64,000 nucleotides of DNA, from positions 4,152,001-4,216,000 of the forward strand of contig NZ_CP102845.1 in NCBI RefSeq assembly GCF_013307435.2. The letters are read 5' to 3'. Position numbers and translations under genes: made by a program. Shown here piece after piece: positions 52,398 through 61,576 of the stretch (position 1 is its first letter; each line of letters opens with the position of its first letter). The notes under the pieces were generated by a model. The model searched no databases. It was not told the origin of the DNA and saw only the letters and a program-made list of their open reading frames with translations. This DNA comes from Microvirga terrae (GTDB lineage Bacteria > Pseudomonadota > Alphaproteobacteria > Rhizobiales > Beijerinckiaceae).

Positions 52398-53228
52398 ATG
52401 GCGTTGTCCGCAGCGACAGACGGGATTCACACCGATTTTTCAGACGGCATGAGCTATGGGGACTATCTCCGGCTCGACACCCTCCTCTCCGCCCAATCTC
52501 CCCTGACGGCCGAGCACGACGAACTCCTCTTCATCACCATCCATCAGGTGATGGAGCTCTGGCTGAAGCTTCTCAACCGGGAACTCGATACCGCCCTGGC
52601 GCATATCCGGGCCGACGAGCTCCAGCCCGCCTTCAAATGCACCGCGCGCATCAACCGGATCCAGGAGCAGCTGATCCAGGCCTGGACGGTGCTCTCCACC
52701 ATGACCCCGTCCGATTACCTGAGCTTCCGGCCGGCGCTCGGGAAGTCCTCCGGGTTCCAGTCCTGGCAGTACCGGCTGGTGGAGTTCAAGCTCGGCGCCA
52801 AGGACGCGGCCAAGATGGCGCCGCACCGCCACCGGGGCGACTTGGCCGAGCAGCTCGAGGCCGCTTACCGGGCGCCGAGCCTCTACGACGAGGCCCTGCG
52901 CCTCCTGGCCCGGCGCGGCTACGCGATCCCGGCCGAGGTGCTCGATCGCGACGTGACGCAGCCGTATGCGGCCAGTGCGGGCGTGGAAGCCGCCTGGGAG
53001 GAGATCTACCGCCATGCGGGCGAGCATTTCGATCTCTACGAACTCGCCGAGGAACTGGTCGACCTGGAGGATGCCTTCCAGCAATGGCGTTTCCGGCACA
53101 TGAAGACGGTGGAGCGCATCATCGGCATGCGCAGCGGCACGGGCGGCAGCAGCGGCGTGACCTACCTGCGCAAGGCGCTCGAGCGCTACTTCTTCCCCGA
53201 ACTCTGGTCCGTGCGCGGCAGGCTTTGA
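52398..53228 (+). CDS. kynA: Tryptophan 2,3-dioxygenase
   Basis: A 276-aa heme enzyme that opens the indole ring of L-tryptophan to N-formylkynurenine. Family motifs are present: MSYGDYLRLDTLLSAQ, HDELLFITIHQVMELWLKLL, the SGFQSWQYRLVEFKLG substrate-pocket region and the heme-side RHMKTVERIIG with a GTGGSSGVTYLRKAL tail. Two ribosome sites (GGAGG at 12 bases, AGGGAG adjoining) precede the ATG. It is followed 15 bases later by a kynureninase-like gene, so the pair carries the tryptophan to anthranilate route except the formamidase (kynB). Confidence 0.94.
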   Translation: MALSAATDGIHTDFSDGMSYGDYLRLDTLLSAQSPLTAEHDELLFITIHQVMELWLKLLNRELDTALAHIRADELQPAFKCTARINRIQEQLIQAWTVLSTMTPSDYLSFRPALGKSSGFQSWQYRLVEFKLGAKDAAKMAPHRHRGDLAEQLEAAYRAPSLYDEALRLLARRGYAIPAEVLDRDVTQPYAASAGVEAAWEEIYRHAGEHFDLYELAEELVDLEDAFQQWRFRHMKTVERIIGMRSGTGGSSGVTYLRKALERYFFPELWSVRGRL

Positions 53229-53243
53229 CGGAGGGGATGCGCC

Positions 53244-54437
53244 ATGCTTGATCTTCGCCAGCATTTCTCCCGCTTCCTCAACACCGAACCGGACCGCCTG
53301 CACTTCTCGGCCCACAGCCATCATCCCTGGCCCGACGTGACGCGCGACGCGCAGCTCCAGGCCTGGGACGATGCGGCCCGCCTCATCGACGACAAGTGGG
53401 AGCATGTCCTGGGCCCGGTCCTCGACGAATATCGCGGCCACGTGGCCTCGCACCTCAACCTGCCCGATCCGTCGACCATCGCGGTGGCGCCCAACACCCA
53501 CGAATTCCTCAAGCGCATCCTCTCCTGCTTCCCGGTGGACCGCCCGGTCCGGATCCTGACCTCCGACGGCGAATTCCACTCCTTCACGCGCCAGATCGCC
53601 CGGCTGGAGGAGGAGCGGATCGTGGCCGTCACGCGCGTGCCGGCGGAGCCCTTCACGACCTTCGAGGACCGATTCTTCACGGCCGCTCAGGACGGCTACG
53701 ATCTCGTGTTCGTCAGCCAGGTCTTCTTCAATTCCGGCTTCGCGCCGGACGGTCGCAGGCTCGCCGAATGCGCCTGCGACGGGGCCATGATCGTAATCGA
53801 CGGCTATCACGGCTTCATGGCGAGGCCGACGGATCTCGGCGGCATCGCGGAGCGCGTGTTCTACATGGCCGGAGGGTACAAATACGCGATGGCCGGCGAA
53901 GGCGCGTGCTTCATGCATTGCCCGCCCGGATGGGGCCTGCGCCCGCGCGACACCGGTTGGTACGCGGCCTTCGGCAACCTCACCAACGCGCAGGGCGGCC
54001 AAGTCGGCTACAGCGACGACGGCTGGCGATTCATGGGTGCCACCTTCGATCCCTCAGGCCTCTACCGCTTCAACGCGGTGATGCGCTGGCTCGCGGACGA
54101 GGGCATCACGCCGGGCATCATTCACGCCCACGCGAAGGCGCTGCAGCAGCACTTCCTGCGCCGCATCGAGGCGTCGGCCCTGTTCGAGCGCGCGTCGCTC
54201 GTGGTGCCGGCGGACGAGACGCGGCGCGGCAACTTCCTCACCTTCCAGACGCCCGAAGCGCAGACGATCCATCGCGACCTCTCGGAGCTGCGCGTGGTGA
54301 CCGACGTCCGCGGCCAGCGCCTGCGCGTCGGCTTCGGCATCTATCAGACGGAAGAGGAAGTGGACGATCTCGTGCGCCGCATCGACGAGGCCGGCGCGCT
54401 GGAATCACTGCCCATCGACAGGCCGTCGGCCGCCTAG
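53244..54437 (+). CDS. Kynureninase-like PLP enzyme (aminotransferase class V fold)
   Basis: A 397-aa fold-type I PLP enzyme. The N-terminus reads RLHFSAHSHHPWPDVTRDAQLQAWDDAARLIDDKW, the PLP aspartate is in MIVIDGYHGFMARPTDL, and the Schiff-base lysine in AGGYKYAMAGEGACF. Kynureninases have a similar SYKY motif. GGAGGGG precedes the ATG. The location directly behind kynA supports kynureninase activity, but the sequence differs from standard KynU in the N-terminal half, so another C-C or C-S lyase role is possible. Confidence 0.75.
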   Translation: MLDLRQHFSRFLNTEPDRLHFSAHSHHPWPDVTRDAQLQAWDDAARLIDDKWEHVLGPVLDEYRGHVASHLNLPDPSTIAVAPNTHEFLKRILSCFPVDRPVRILTSDGEFHSFTRQIARLEEERIVAVTRVPAEPFTTFEDRFFTAAQDGYDLVFVSQVFFNSGFAPDGRRLAECACDGAMIVIDGYHGFMARPTDLGGIAERVFYMAGGYKYAMAGEGACFMHCPPGWGLRPRDTGWYAAFGNLTNAQGGQVGYSDDGWRFMGATFDPSGLYRFNAVMRWLADEGITPGIIHAHAKALQQHFLRRIEASALFERASLVVPADETRRGNFLTFQTPEAQTIHRDLSELRVVTDVRGQRLRVGFGIYQTEEEVDDLVRRIDEAGALESLPIDRPSAA

Positions 54438-54500
54438 AGCATCGATCCCTTAAGCGGCGCATCGTTCGTCGCGGACCCAAAGGGCCGCACAATGCGCTGA
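54436..54500. repeat. Intergenic repeat, family B
   Basis: Begins AGAGCATCGATCCCTTAAGC and contains ATCCCTTAAGCGGCGCATC (54445-54463), whose exact complement occurs at 59155-59173. The right half matches the copy near 14.6 kb. It sits between two convergent genes. Confidence 0.65.
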
Positions 54501-54503
54501 TCG

Positions 54504-55433
54504 TCAGCGGAGCGGCTGAACCTCGGCACGTTTCGCGGCTGCCCGCGCCTCCAGGCGGGCCGGATCCTGCCGACCGCATTTGAGACGTCGCAGATCCGCG
54601 GCCGGCGCCGGTCCTGCGGCCTTCATGGTGCGCAGATTGCCGACGGGGCTCGCTCCGTCCGACAGGCCGGTGTTAAGAAGGTCCCGCATGACCAGTGTCC
54701 GGGTCGCGGCGCTCGGCGATCCGAGCACCACCCCGATGACGCGCCTGTCTCCACGCAGGGCCGAGACGGCCACGTTGAACCCGGAGGCGCAGACGAAGCC
54801 GGTCTTCGAGGCCTCGAGACCCGCGTAATCCTCCACCAGCTTGTTGGTGTTCTTGAGCATCCGGCCGTTGACGGTGATAGAGGGCGTCCTGAGCAGGTCC
54901 ATGTGGTCGCCGTGGTAGCTCAGGAGCACCATCATGAGCACGGCCATGTCCCGCGCATTGGTCACCTGACGGTCGTCGTGCAGACCGGTCGGGTTGGCGA
55001 ACCGGGTCCCGGTCATGCCGAGGCGCCGCGCCTCCGCGTTCATGGCGGCCACGAACGCCTCCTCGCTGCCGCCGATGGCCTCCGCGACCGCGAAGGTGAC
55101 GTCGTTGGCGCTCTTGACCATCATGACCGTGATCGCGTCCTCGAGCCTCAGGGACGTGCCCGGCGGGATGCCGAGTTTCGTGGGCGCCTGGGACGCCGCC
55201 TTCGCGCTCATGACCACGGACGTGTCCATGCCGACCTGGCCCGCGCGCACGGCCGAGAGGGCGAGATGCGCCGTCATCATCTTGGTGAGCGATGCCGGAT
55301 GCCAGGAGCGGGTCGCCTCCTGGGCGGCGAGAACGTCGCCCGTGGACGCGTCCACCAGCAACATGGGAGAGGCGCCGACGCCGGCAGGCATCAGGAGAAG
55401 GCCGGCAGCCAGGAGGAGCGAGAGCGGCTTCAT
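54504..55433 (-). CDS. D-alanyl-D-alanine carboxypeptidase (family S11 PBP)
   Basis: A 309-aa penicillin-binding carboxypeptidase that trims the terminal D-Ala of peptidoglycan. Signal peptide is residues 1-22 (ends AGVGASP). The active-site motifs are SLTK (about residues 48-51), SAN (near 108) and KTG (near 214). The C-terminal ~60 residues are short for DacA/DacC-type proteins, so the membrane amphipathic anchor may be missing; the Arg/Ala-rich end (EARAAAKRAEVQPLR) is unusual. Start ATG 55433; the frame opens at 55592. Confidence 0.88.
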   Translation of the reverse strand: MKPLSLLLAAGLLLMPAGVGASPMLLVDASTGDVLAAQEATRSWHPASLTKMMTAHLALSAVRAGQVGMDTSVVMSAKAASQAPTKLGIPPGTSLRLEDAITVMMVKSANDVTFAVAEAIGGSEEAFVAAMNAEARRLGMTGTRFANPTGLHDDRQVTNARDMAVLMMVLLSYHGDHMDLLRTPSITVNGRMLKNTNKLVEDYAGLEASKTGFVCASGFNVAVSALRGDRRVIGVVLGSPSAATRTLVMRDLLNTGLSDGASPVGNLRTMKAAGPAPAADLRRLKCGRQDPARLEARAAAKRAEVQPLR

Positions 55434-55545
55434 GGCCGGATCGTTGCCCGAACCGTGGCCTGAGGCAAGCGCAACCGGGCAAAAACTGCCCCGCTCTACC
55501 CCTTTCGAGATGCGCACCGCCGGTTCGAGGCCGCGGGCGGAACCG

Positions 55546-55791
55546 TCACACGGCCGCTTCGGCCAGCATGAGCACGATGCCGAGCGCCACAAGGGCGATG
55601 CTGGGCCAATGATGCTTGGGATGCAGGGAACGCGCCCGCTCCCGCGGTTCCAGGGTGGCGCCTCCCTCGGTCGAGCCCATGCGATGAGGGTCGCTCAGGC
55701 GCCCCTTCCAGAGCACCTGACCGGCCGCGAGCACGATCCCGGCCACGATGAGCAGCGCACCGATCCAGATGAGGACCATGCCCGAATGCAT
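55546..55791 (-). CDS. Small two-helix membrane protein
   Basis: An 81-aa inner-membrane protein with two transmembrane helices (about residues 4-24 and 58-78) and a polar linker (WKGRLSDPHRMGSTEGG..). GGAGGGG lies three bases before ATG 55791. The longer frame from 55872 has no better site. Function unknown; unrecognised family. It is upstream of, and parallel to, the carboxypeptidase gene. Confidence 0.6.
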   Translation of the reverse strand: MHSGMVLIWIGALLIVAGIVLAAGQVLWKGRLSDPHRMGSTEGGATLEPRERARSLHPKHHWPSIALVALGIVLMLAEAAV

Positions 55792-55882
55792 GCGCCCCTC
55801 CCCGATGGAGTTCGACCCCCGAGAGCATAGCACAGGCCCGGGGGAGAACACAGGCGGACGGGGATGGCTCACCCCCGCGCGG

Positions 55883-57061
55883 TCAGGCCGCCTGCCCGGC
55901 GCACCAGCCGGACGACCACGCCCATTGGAAATTGTACCCGCCCAGCCAGCCGGTGACGTCCACCACCTCGCCGATGAAGTAGAGACCGGGCACCGCCTTG
56001 GCTTCCATGGTCCGGGAATCGAGGTGGCGCGTGTCGACGCCCCCGAGCGTCACCTCGGCCGTCCGGTAGCCTTCCGAGCCGGCTGGCTTGAAGCGCCAGC
56101 GGTTGACGGTCTCGGCAATGGCCCTGAGCCTCTTGTCGGAATGATCGGCTAGGTTGGCTGGTCCCTTCTCGGCTTCGGCGATCAGCTGGGCCAAGCGCTT
56201 GGGCAGGAAGGCGGACAGAGCGGTCTGAAGCGCCTGCCGGCCATTCTGCGCGCGTGCCTCGCGCAGTTCCTCGAACAGATCGACGCCCGGCAGCATGGAC
56301 AGCACAATCTCGTCGCCCTCGCGCCAATACGAGGAGATCTGAAGGATCGCCGGTCCGCTCAGGCCGCGATGAGTGAAGAGCAGCGCCTCGGCGAAGGTGG
56401 TCTTCCCGCAGCCCGCCACCGCGTCAACCGCGACGCCCGCCAGGGGCGCGAGGCGCTCAAGCATCGACGGCTCCAGGGTGAGCGGCACGAGGGCCGGCCG
56501 CGTCTCGACGATGGGCAGGCCGAATTGCTGCGCGAGATCGTAGCCGAACCCGGTGGCGCCCATCTTCGGAATGGACTTTCCGCCCGTGGCGACCACGAGA
56601 GACCGGCATCGCACCGCGCCTTGCGAAAGCGTGAGCGCAAACCCATCCGGCGTCTTCTCGACGGTGTCGACGGAGGTCGAGAGCCGCAGCTCCGTGTTCG
56701 CCCGACGCATCTCGTTCAGGAGCAGATCGACGATCTGCTTCGACGAGCCGTCGCAGAAGAGCTGGCCCAGGGTCTTCTCATGATAGGCGATGCCGTAGCG
56801 CTCCACGAGAGCGATGAAGTCGCGTTGCGTATAGCGGCGCAGGGCCGAGATGGCGAAGCTCGGATTGCGCGAGATGAAGTTGGCCGGGGCGGCGTTGAGA
56901 TTGGTGAAGTTGCAGCGGCCGCCGCCGGAAATGCGGATCTTTTCGCCGGGCTTGGCCGCATGGTCGAGAACGAGCACGGAACGGCCGCGCTTGCCGGCCT
57001 CCGCCGCGCACATCATCCCGGCGGCCCCGGCGCCGATCACCACAACGTCGAACTGATCCAA
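55883..57061 (-). CDS. FAD-dependent oxidoreductase, HI0933/BaiN-like family
   Basis: A 392-aa flavoprotein. The N-terminal Rossmann motif FDVVVIGAGAAGMMCA and ISGGGRCNFTN are the HI0933 signature, and the C-terminal GLYFIGEVVDVTGWLGGYNFQWAWSSG completes it. The family has few tested members; the clostridial one (BaiN) reduces bile-acid rings. The frame opens at 57172, but a TTG at 57061 seven bases after AGGAAG gives the usual start (MDQFDVVV) and length (~393). Monocistronic. Confidence 0.9.
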   Translation of the reverse strand: MDQFDVVVIGAGAAGMMCAAEAGKRGRSVLVLDHAAKPGEKIRISGGGRCNFTNLNAAPANFISRNPSFAISALRRYTQRDFIALVERYGIAYHEKTLGQLFCDGSSKQIVDLLLNEMRRANTELRLSTSVDTVEKTPDGFALTLSQGAVRCRSLVVATGGKSIPKMGATGFGYDLAQQFGLPIVETRPALVPLTLEPSMLERLAPLAGVAVDAVAGCGKTTFAEALLFTHRGLSGPAILQISSYWREGDEIVLSMLPGVDLFEELREARAQNGRQALQTALSAFLPKRLAQLIAEAEKGPANLADHSDKRLRAIAETVNRWRFKPAGSEGYRTAEVTLGGVDTRHLDSRTMEAKAVPGLYFIGEVVDVTGWLGGYNFQWAWSSGWCAGQAA

Positions 57062-57226
57062 GAGAAGTCTTCCTGAAAGAGATGTCTCGGCGCCACCGCT
57101 TGAAATTGTCATGGAGGGCTGGCGTGGAAACGAGATGGTGCCGTTGGTAGTAAACCTCGCGACGGGGCGCAAGTAGGGGTGCCAGTATCAGCGCATAGCC
57201 TCCCCACGACCTCCCCACGGCCTCTC

Positions 57227-57318
57227 ACGTCATGGCCGGGCTTGTCCCGGTCACCCCGGTCGTATGAAGCGGGGCGCTTCCATGATCGGGATCACCGGCA
57301 CAACGCCGGTGATAACGC
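57227..57318. repeat. REP-like mosaic element, family A (inverted order)
   Basis: Two hairpins with a shared middle: ATGGCCGGGcttgtCCCGGTCA first, then ATCACCGGC-acaac-GCCGGTGAT. The middle (GCGGGGCGCTTCCATGATCGGG) matches the related copies. The hairpin order is reversed relative to the 58.9 and 63.6 kb elements. It lies between divergent genes with about 450 bases in all; nothing else is seen there. Confidence 0.7.
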
Positions 57319-57508
57319 GATATTGTCGGTCAGGTGAGCGCCCCTTCGCCGGGCAATGTTTGCGGCCGCAGCGCCCAATCGATTGAAGCCGATGGGTCCG
57401 GGGTGTACCATCGGGATGTTTCAAAGCAACCGCGCTGCCCGAAGCGACGGTGTGTCAGTTGAGCCGTCCTCCCGGCATGCGAGCGTCCTCGTCTCACAGG
57501 AGGTTGTC

Positions 57509-57979
57509 ATGACGATCGCACCCACCCTTCAACGCTACATGTCCGATCAAGGCATCAGCTACGATCTGATCGCGCACGAACCGGCGATGACGTCGCTCGG
57601 CACGGCCCATGCGGGGCATGTGCCGGGGGACCGGCTCGCCAAGGGCATCATGCTCAGCAATGGTCAGAGCTACATGCTGGCCGTTCTGCCGGCCTCGCAC
57701 CACCTGCGCCTGTCCGATCTCAAGACGGAGCTTGGCCAGGAGTTGCGCCTGGCCTCGGAGGACGAGATCGTCGAGGTGTTCCGCGACTGCGATCGCGGAG
57801 CCATTCCGCCCGTCGGCACGTGCTACGGCCTCGACGTCATCGTCGAGGACAGCGTGGAACGCCAGCCCGACATCTATTTCGAAGGCGGTGATCACGCCAC
57901 CCTGGTCCACGTGAAGGGCGACGACTTCGCGCGCCTCAACCCGCGGGCCCAGCACGGCACGTTCAGCGACCGGATGTAG
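57509..57979 (+). CDS. YbaK/EbsC-type aminoacyl-tRNA deacylase
   Basis: A 156-aa single-domain editing protein of the YbaK/ProX family. SYDLIAHEPAMTSLGTAHAGHVPGDRLAKGIML contains the conserved His and Lys expected to hold the mischarged aminoacyl-adenosine; a LRLASEDEIVEVFRDCDRGAIPPVG segment follows. Such proteins clear misacylated tRNA (for example Cys- or Ala-tRNA(Pro)). CAGGAGG precedes ATG 57509. Monocistronic. Confidence 0.82.
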   Translation: MTIAPTLQRYMSDQGISYDLIAHEPAMTSLGTAHAGHVPGDRLAKGIMLSNGQSYMLAVLPASHHLRLSDLKTELGQELRLASEDEIVEVFRDCDRGAIPPVGTCYGLDVIVEDSVERQPDIYFEGGDHATLVHVKGDDFARLNPRAQHGTFSDRM

Positions 57980-58023
57980 CCTCGGCCGGGAGGTCTGAAG
58001 CCTGATCGCCGGTCCGCGTCATG

Positions 58024-58057
58024 CGGCTCGGCTCGGCTCGGCTCGGCTCGGCTCGGC
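58024..58057. repeat. Pentanucleotide tandem repeat (CGGCT)
   Basis: CGGCT repeated six times and then partly a seventh time, between two genes. It is not in a coding frame. Such tracts change length by slippage, so it could serve as a strain marker. Confidence 0.8.
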
Positions 58058-58153
58058 GGCACGATGGAACCGTGATAGATCGCCTGTCGTTCAGGCCCCG
58101 GCGCGGGGCCTGAAATCCTGTGTTCCCTTCATCCGGTCCCACCGCTCCGCCCC

Positions 58154-58591
58154 ATGTCCCATCTTGCCGAATACGGCGGCCTGTTCGCTGCGGCCTTTCT
58201 CTCGGCCACCATCTTCCCGTTCCAGTCGGAGGCCGTGCTCTTCGCCATGCTGGTGGCCGAGCACTATCCCTGGTGGCTCCTGATTGCCGTGGCGAGCGTG
58301 GGCAACATCCTGGGGTCCGTCGTGAACTGGTTCCTGGGACGGTTCTTCGCCCGCTTCGAGGATCGGGCCTGGTTTCCGGTGAAGCGCCGGCAGATGGCGA
58401 AGGCCGAGGGGTGGTATCACCGCTACGGGCGCTGGACGCTGCTCCTGAGCTGGCTGCCTGTCGTCGGCGACCCGCTCACCATTGTGGCGGGCGTGATGCG
58501 CGAGCCCCTGCGGGTCTTCATCCCGCTCGTGGCCCTCGCCAAGACGGGGCGCTATCTCGCCGTCGGCGCCCTGAGCCTGGGCTGGATTTAA
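58154..58591 (+). CDS. DedA/YqaA family membrane protein
   Basis: A 145-aa membrane protein with four hydrophobic segments. FLSATIFPFQSEAVLFAML at the N-terminus and the FWL.. LLLSWLPVVGDPLTIVAGVMREPLRVF loop are the DedA-like signature of the YqaA branch. DedA proteins act in lipid carrier flipping and membrane homeostasis; YqaA itself is not characterised. It overlaps the convergent gene downstream by four bases. Confidence 0.85.
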   Translation: MSHLAEYGGLFAAAFLSATIFPFQSEAVLFAMLVAEHYPWWLLIAVASVGNILGSVVNWFLGRFFARFEDRAWFPVKRRQMAKAEGWYHRYGRWTLLLSWLPVVGDPLTIVAGVMREPLRVFIPLVALAKTGRYLAVGALSLGWI

Positions 58592-58824
58592 GGCCCCTGC
58601 AGGCTCGACCAGATCTCCTCCAGGTGCCGCGGCCCCAGTACGGCCCCGGAGGCGGCGCGGATGACCGCCTCCATGCCGGCCGGCGGCTCGTTGTTCATGG
58701 CCCAGTGAACGGCCTCGCGAAGGGTGGCGAATTCCCGCACGTCGCTCGGATGGCCTTGGCCGGCCGTGCCGATCGGTTCGTATTGCAGATGGGCCGGGGC
58801 ATCCAGTTCGGCTTTGCTCAGCAT
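58588..58824 (-). CDS. Small hypothetical protein
   Basis: A 78-aa soluble protein beginning MLSKAELDAPAHLQYEPIGTAGQ. AGGA precedes the ATG at 58824 by eight bases; the longer frame would need a TTG at 58881. It is predicted alpha/beta with REFATLREAVHWAMN in the middle. Unrecognised. The 3' end overlaps the DedA-like gene tail by four bases. Confidence 0.6.
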   Translation of the reverse strand: MLSKAELDAPAHLQYEPIGTAGQGHPSDVREFATLREAVHWAMNNEPPAGMEAVIRAASGAVLGPRHLEEIWSSLQGP

Positions 58825-58919
58825 GGCGCGGTCCTGCCTCGTTCGTGTGGATTTGAGCAGGACAACGTTCTTCGGGCTCAAGGCGTTGCAGCCTGGTGAT
58901 CGGCAGAAGGCCCCTCGAC

Positions 58920-59006
58920 GTCATCACCGGCCCTGCACGGGTGATCCCGCTCCCGGAGGCGCTGCGCTCTTCCGATCGGGATGGCCGGGACAGGCCTGGC
59001 CATCAC
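58920..59006. repeat. REP-like mosaic element, family A (direct order)
   Basis: Hairpin ATCACCGGC-cctgca-CGGGTGAT, a middle GGCGCTGCGCTCTTCCGATC segment, then hairpin ATGGCCGGG-acaggcc-TGGCCAT. Same parts as the 63.6 kb copy in the same order. Confidence 0.7.
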
Positions 59007-59118
59007 GGACGAACCGCCAAGCCTCAGCAATTCCATTGCGGCAAAGCAGGCGCGACCACAAGGAATGGCAATTTTCCTTGCAAGTCACGCAATTTCAGTC
59101 GAACAAGGCCGCAAAGTT

Positions 59119-59223
59119 CAGCGCGTCGTGCGGACCCGGATGGTCGTGGGCCATGATGCGCCGCTTAAGGGATGGAGCATCGGATCGATCCCAAAAGTGC
59201 AACGACTTTTGGGTCCAATGCTC
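59119..59223. repeat. Intergenic repeat, family B joined to a palindrome
   Basis: 59119-59180 matches the opposite strand of the 54.4 kb copy, including an exact 19-base block (59155-59173). It runs into a long palindrome (59175-59223) with arms GAGCATCGGATC..CCCAAAAGT and ACTTTTGGGTCCAATGCTC. It lies 12 bases before the ilvD start, so it belongs to the ilvD leader. Confidence 0.65.
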
Positions 59224-59234
59224 GAGGGGAAACC

Positions 59235-61064
59235 ATGCCAGCCTATCGTTCTCGCACCACCACCCACGGCCGCAACATGGCAGGGGCCCGCGGCCTCTGG
59301 CGGGCGACCGGAATGAAGGATTCCGACTTCGGCAAGCCGATTATTGCGGTGGTGAACTCCTTCACCCAGTTCGTGCCGGGCCACGTCCACCTCAAGGACC
59401 TGGGCCAGCTCGTGGCGCGTGAGATCGAGAAGGCCGGCGGCGTCGCCAAGGAGTTCAACACCATCGCGGTGGACGACGGCATCGCCATGGGCCATGACGG
59501 CATGCTCTACTCCCTGCCCTCGCGGGAGCTGATCGCCGATTCCGTGGAATACATGGTCAACGCCCATTGCGCCGACGCCATGGTGTGCATCTCCAACTGC
59601 GACAAGATCACGCCCGGCATGCTGATGGCCGCCCTGCGGCTCAACATCCCGGTGGTGTTCGTTTCCGGCGGCCCGATGGAGGCCGGCAAGGTCGTGCTCA
59701 ATGGCGTGACCAAGAAGCTCGACCTCGTGGACGCCATGGTGGCGGCCGCCGACGATAAGGTGGCGGACGAGGACATCAAGGTCATCGAGCGCTCCGCCTG
59801 CCCCACCTGCGGCTCGTGCTCGGGCATGTTCACGGCCAATTCCATGAACTGCCTCACGGAGGCGCTAGGCCTGTCGCTTCCCGGCAACGGCTCGACGCTC
59901 GCCACCCACGCCGACCGCCGCCGCCTCTTCGTCGAGGCCGGCCACCTGATCGTCGACCTCGCCCGCCGCCATTACGAACAGGACGACGCCAGCGTGCTGC
60001 CGCGCGCGATCGCCTCCTTCGCGGCCTTCGAGAACGCCATGACCCTCGACATCGCCATGGGCGGGTCGAGCAACACGGTGCTGCACCTGCTGGCCGCCGC
60101 CCACGAGGCGGAGGTAGACTTCACCATGGCGGATATCGACCGCCTGTCGCGCCGCGTGCCGGTGCTCTGCAAGGTCGCGCCCGCCGTCGCCAACGTCCAC
60201 ATGGAGGACGTACACCGGGCCGGCGGCATCATGGGCATCCTGGGCGAGCTCGACCGCGCCGGCCTCCTCGACACCTCGGTGCCGACGGTTCATTCCGAAT
60301 CCCTGAAAACGGCCCTCGACCGGTGGGACGTGCGCCGCACCAACAGCCACGCCGTGCACGAGTTCTTCAGCGCCGCGCCCGGCGGCGTGCCGACCCAGGT
60401 CGCGTTCAGCCAGGAGAGCCGCTACGACAGCGTCGACACGGACCGGGCCGCCGGGACGATCCGCGACAAGGACCACGCCTTCTCGCAGGACGGCGGCCTC
60501 GCGGTCCTGTCGGGCAATCTCGCCCTCGACGGTTGCATCGTGAAAACGGCCGGCGTCGACGAGAGCATCCTGGTGTTCTCCGGCCCCGCCGTCGTGTTCG
60601 AAAGCCAGGACGACGCGGTGAGCGGCATCCTGAACGGCAAGGTGCAGGCCGGCGACGTGGTGGTGATCCGCTACGAGGGGCCGCGCGGCGGCCCCGGCAT
60701 GCAGGAGATGCTCTACCCCACGAGCTACCTGAAGTCGAAGGGACTGGGTAAAGCCTGCGCGCTCATCACCGACGGTCGCTTCTCCGGCGGCACCTCGGGC
60801 CTGTCCATCGGCCACGTTTCGCCGGAAGCCGCCGAGGGCGGCACCATCGGGCTCGTCCAGGACGGCGACCGGATCGAGATCGACATCCCGAACCGCCGCA
60901 TCAGTCTCGCCGTCGACGAGGCCGAGCTGGATCGCCGCCGCGCCGCCCAGCAGGCGAAGGGCTGGCACCCTGCCGCTCCCCGCAAACGCAAGGTCTCGGC
61001 GGCCCTCAAGGCCTACGCGATGCTTGCCACCAGCGCGGCCAAGGGCGCGGTCCGGCAGATCTGA
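59235..61064 (+). CDS. ilvD: Dihydroxy-acid dehydratase
   Basis: A 609-aa Fe-S enzyme of branched-chain amino acid synthesis that dehydrates 2,3-dihydroxy-isovalerate and -methylvalerate to the 2-oxoacids. Cluster cysteines are in [10 protein letters not shown] and [22 protein letters not shown]; catalytic [15 protein letters not shown] lies near the C-terminus. Length fits the IlvD family (about 560-620). GAGGGG precedes ATG 59235; the open frame from 59172 adds residues encoded by the repeat region. Monocistronic; the leader carries a family B repeat. Confidence 0.95.
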   Translation: MPAYRSRTTTHGRNMAGARGLWRATGMKDSDFGKPIIAVVNSFTQFVPGHVHLKDLGQLVAREIEKAGGVAKEFNTIAVDDGIAMGHDGMLYSLPSRELIADSVEYMVNAHCADAMVCISNCDKITPGMLMAALRLNIPVVFVSGGPMEAGKVVLNGVTKKLDLVDAMVAAADDKVADEDIKVIERSACPTCGSCSGMFTANSMNCLTEALGLSLPGNGSTLATHADRRRLFVEAGHLIVDLARRHYEQDDASVLPRAIASFAAFENAMTLDIAMGGSSNTVLHLLAAAHEAEVDFTMADIDRLSRRVPVLCKVAPAVANVHMEDVHRAGGIMGILGELDRAGLLDTSVPTVHSESLKTALDRWDVRRTNSHAVHEFFSAAPGGVPTQVAFSQESRYDSVDTDRAAGTIRDKDHAFSQDGGLAVLSGNLALDGCIVKTAGVDESILVFSGPAVVFESQDDAVSGILNGKVQAGDVVVIRYEGPRGGPGMQEMLYPTSYLKSKGLGKACALITDGRFSGGTSGLSIGHVSPEAAEGGTIGLVQDGDRIEIDIPNRRISLAVDEAELDRRRAAQQAKGWHPAAPRKRKVSAALKAYAMLATSAAKGAVRQI

Positions 61065-61207
61065 CGCGAACCTGCCGCGTTCCTGACGAAAGCGGCGCCG
61101 GATGAATCCGGCGCCGCCAAAGGTCCCGGGCGGGCACCCGGCCCTTGACGAAACACTGTCTCCTGGAGTCCTGTGGGGAGAGACCCAAATCAGCCGCAGG
61201 ATCCTGA

Positions 61208-61507
61208 ATGACCCGCCTCGCCCTGACCGTCAGCCTCCTTCTCCTGGCCGGCTCCGGCTTCGCCCAGGAGGCGCCGGACGGCAACGCCCTGCAGCTGACC
61301 GTCCGGCCCTCGGGCTACGAGGCCGAGGCCAACGAAGCGACGGCCCGGCAGGAGAGGCTGCTCAGGCGGCTCGAACAGAGCGACCACATGATCCGGTCGA
61401 TCTGCATCAATTGCGGCGACTCGTGGAAGCACCAGATCTACGCTCCCTTCAATCCCCTGGCGTCCCTCGGCCGTTCCGGCCAGCCGTCGGAAGAGACCGG
61501 TAACTAA
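61208..61507 (+). CDS. Small exported hypothetical protein
   Basis: A 99-aa protein with a signal peptide (about residues 1-19, ends GSGFAQE) and a helical mature part (ATARQERLLRRLEQSDHMI) followed by a CINCGD motif. The CxxC spacing suggests a disulfide or metal site. AGGATCCTGA precedes the ATG. Family not recognised. Confidence 0.6.
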   Translation: MTRLALTVSLLLLAGSGFAQEAPDGNALQLTVRPSGYEAEANEATARQERLLRRLEQSDHMIRSICINCGDSWKHQIYAPFNPLASLGRSGQPSEETGN

Positions 61508-61576
61508 GCCGGCAGACAGCACTTTGGCCGCGCCTGGATCGTATTGAGAAGGTTTTCCCGACCCTCTATATTCGGA

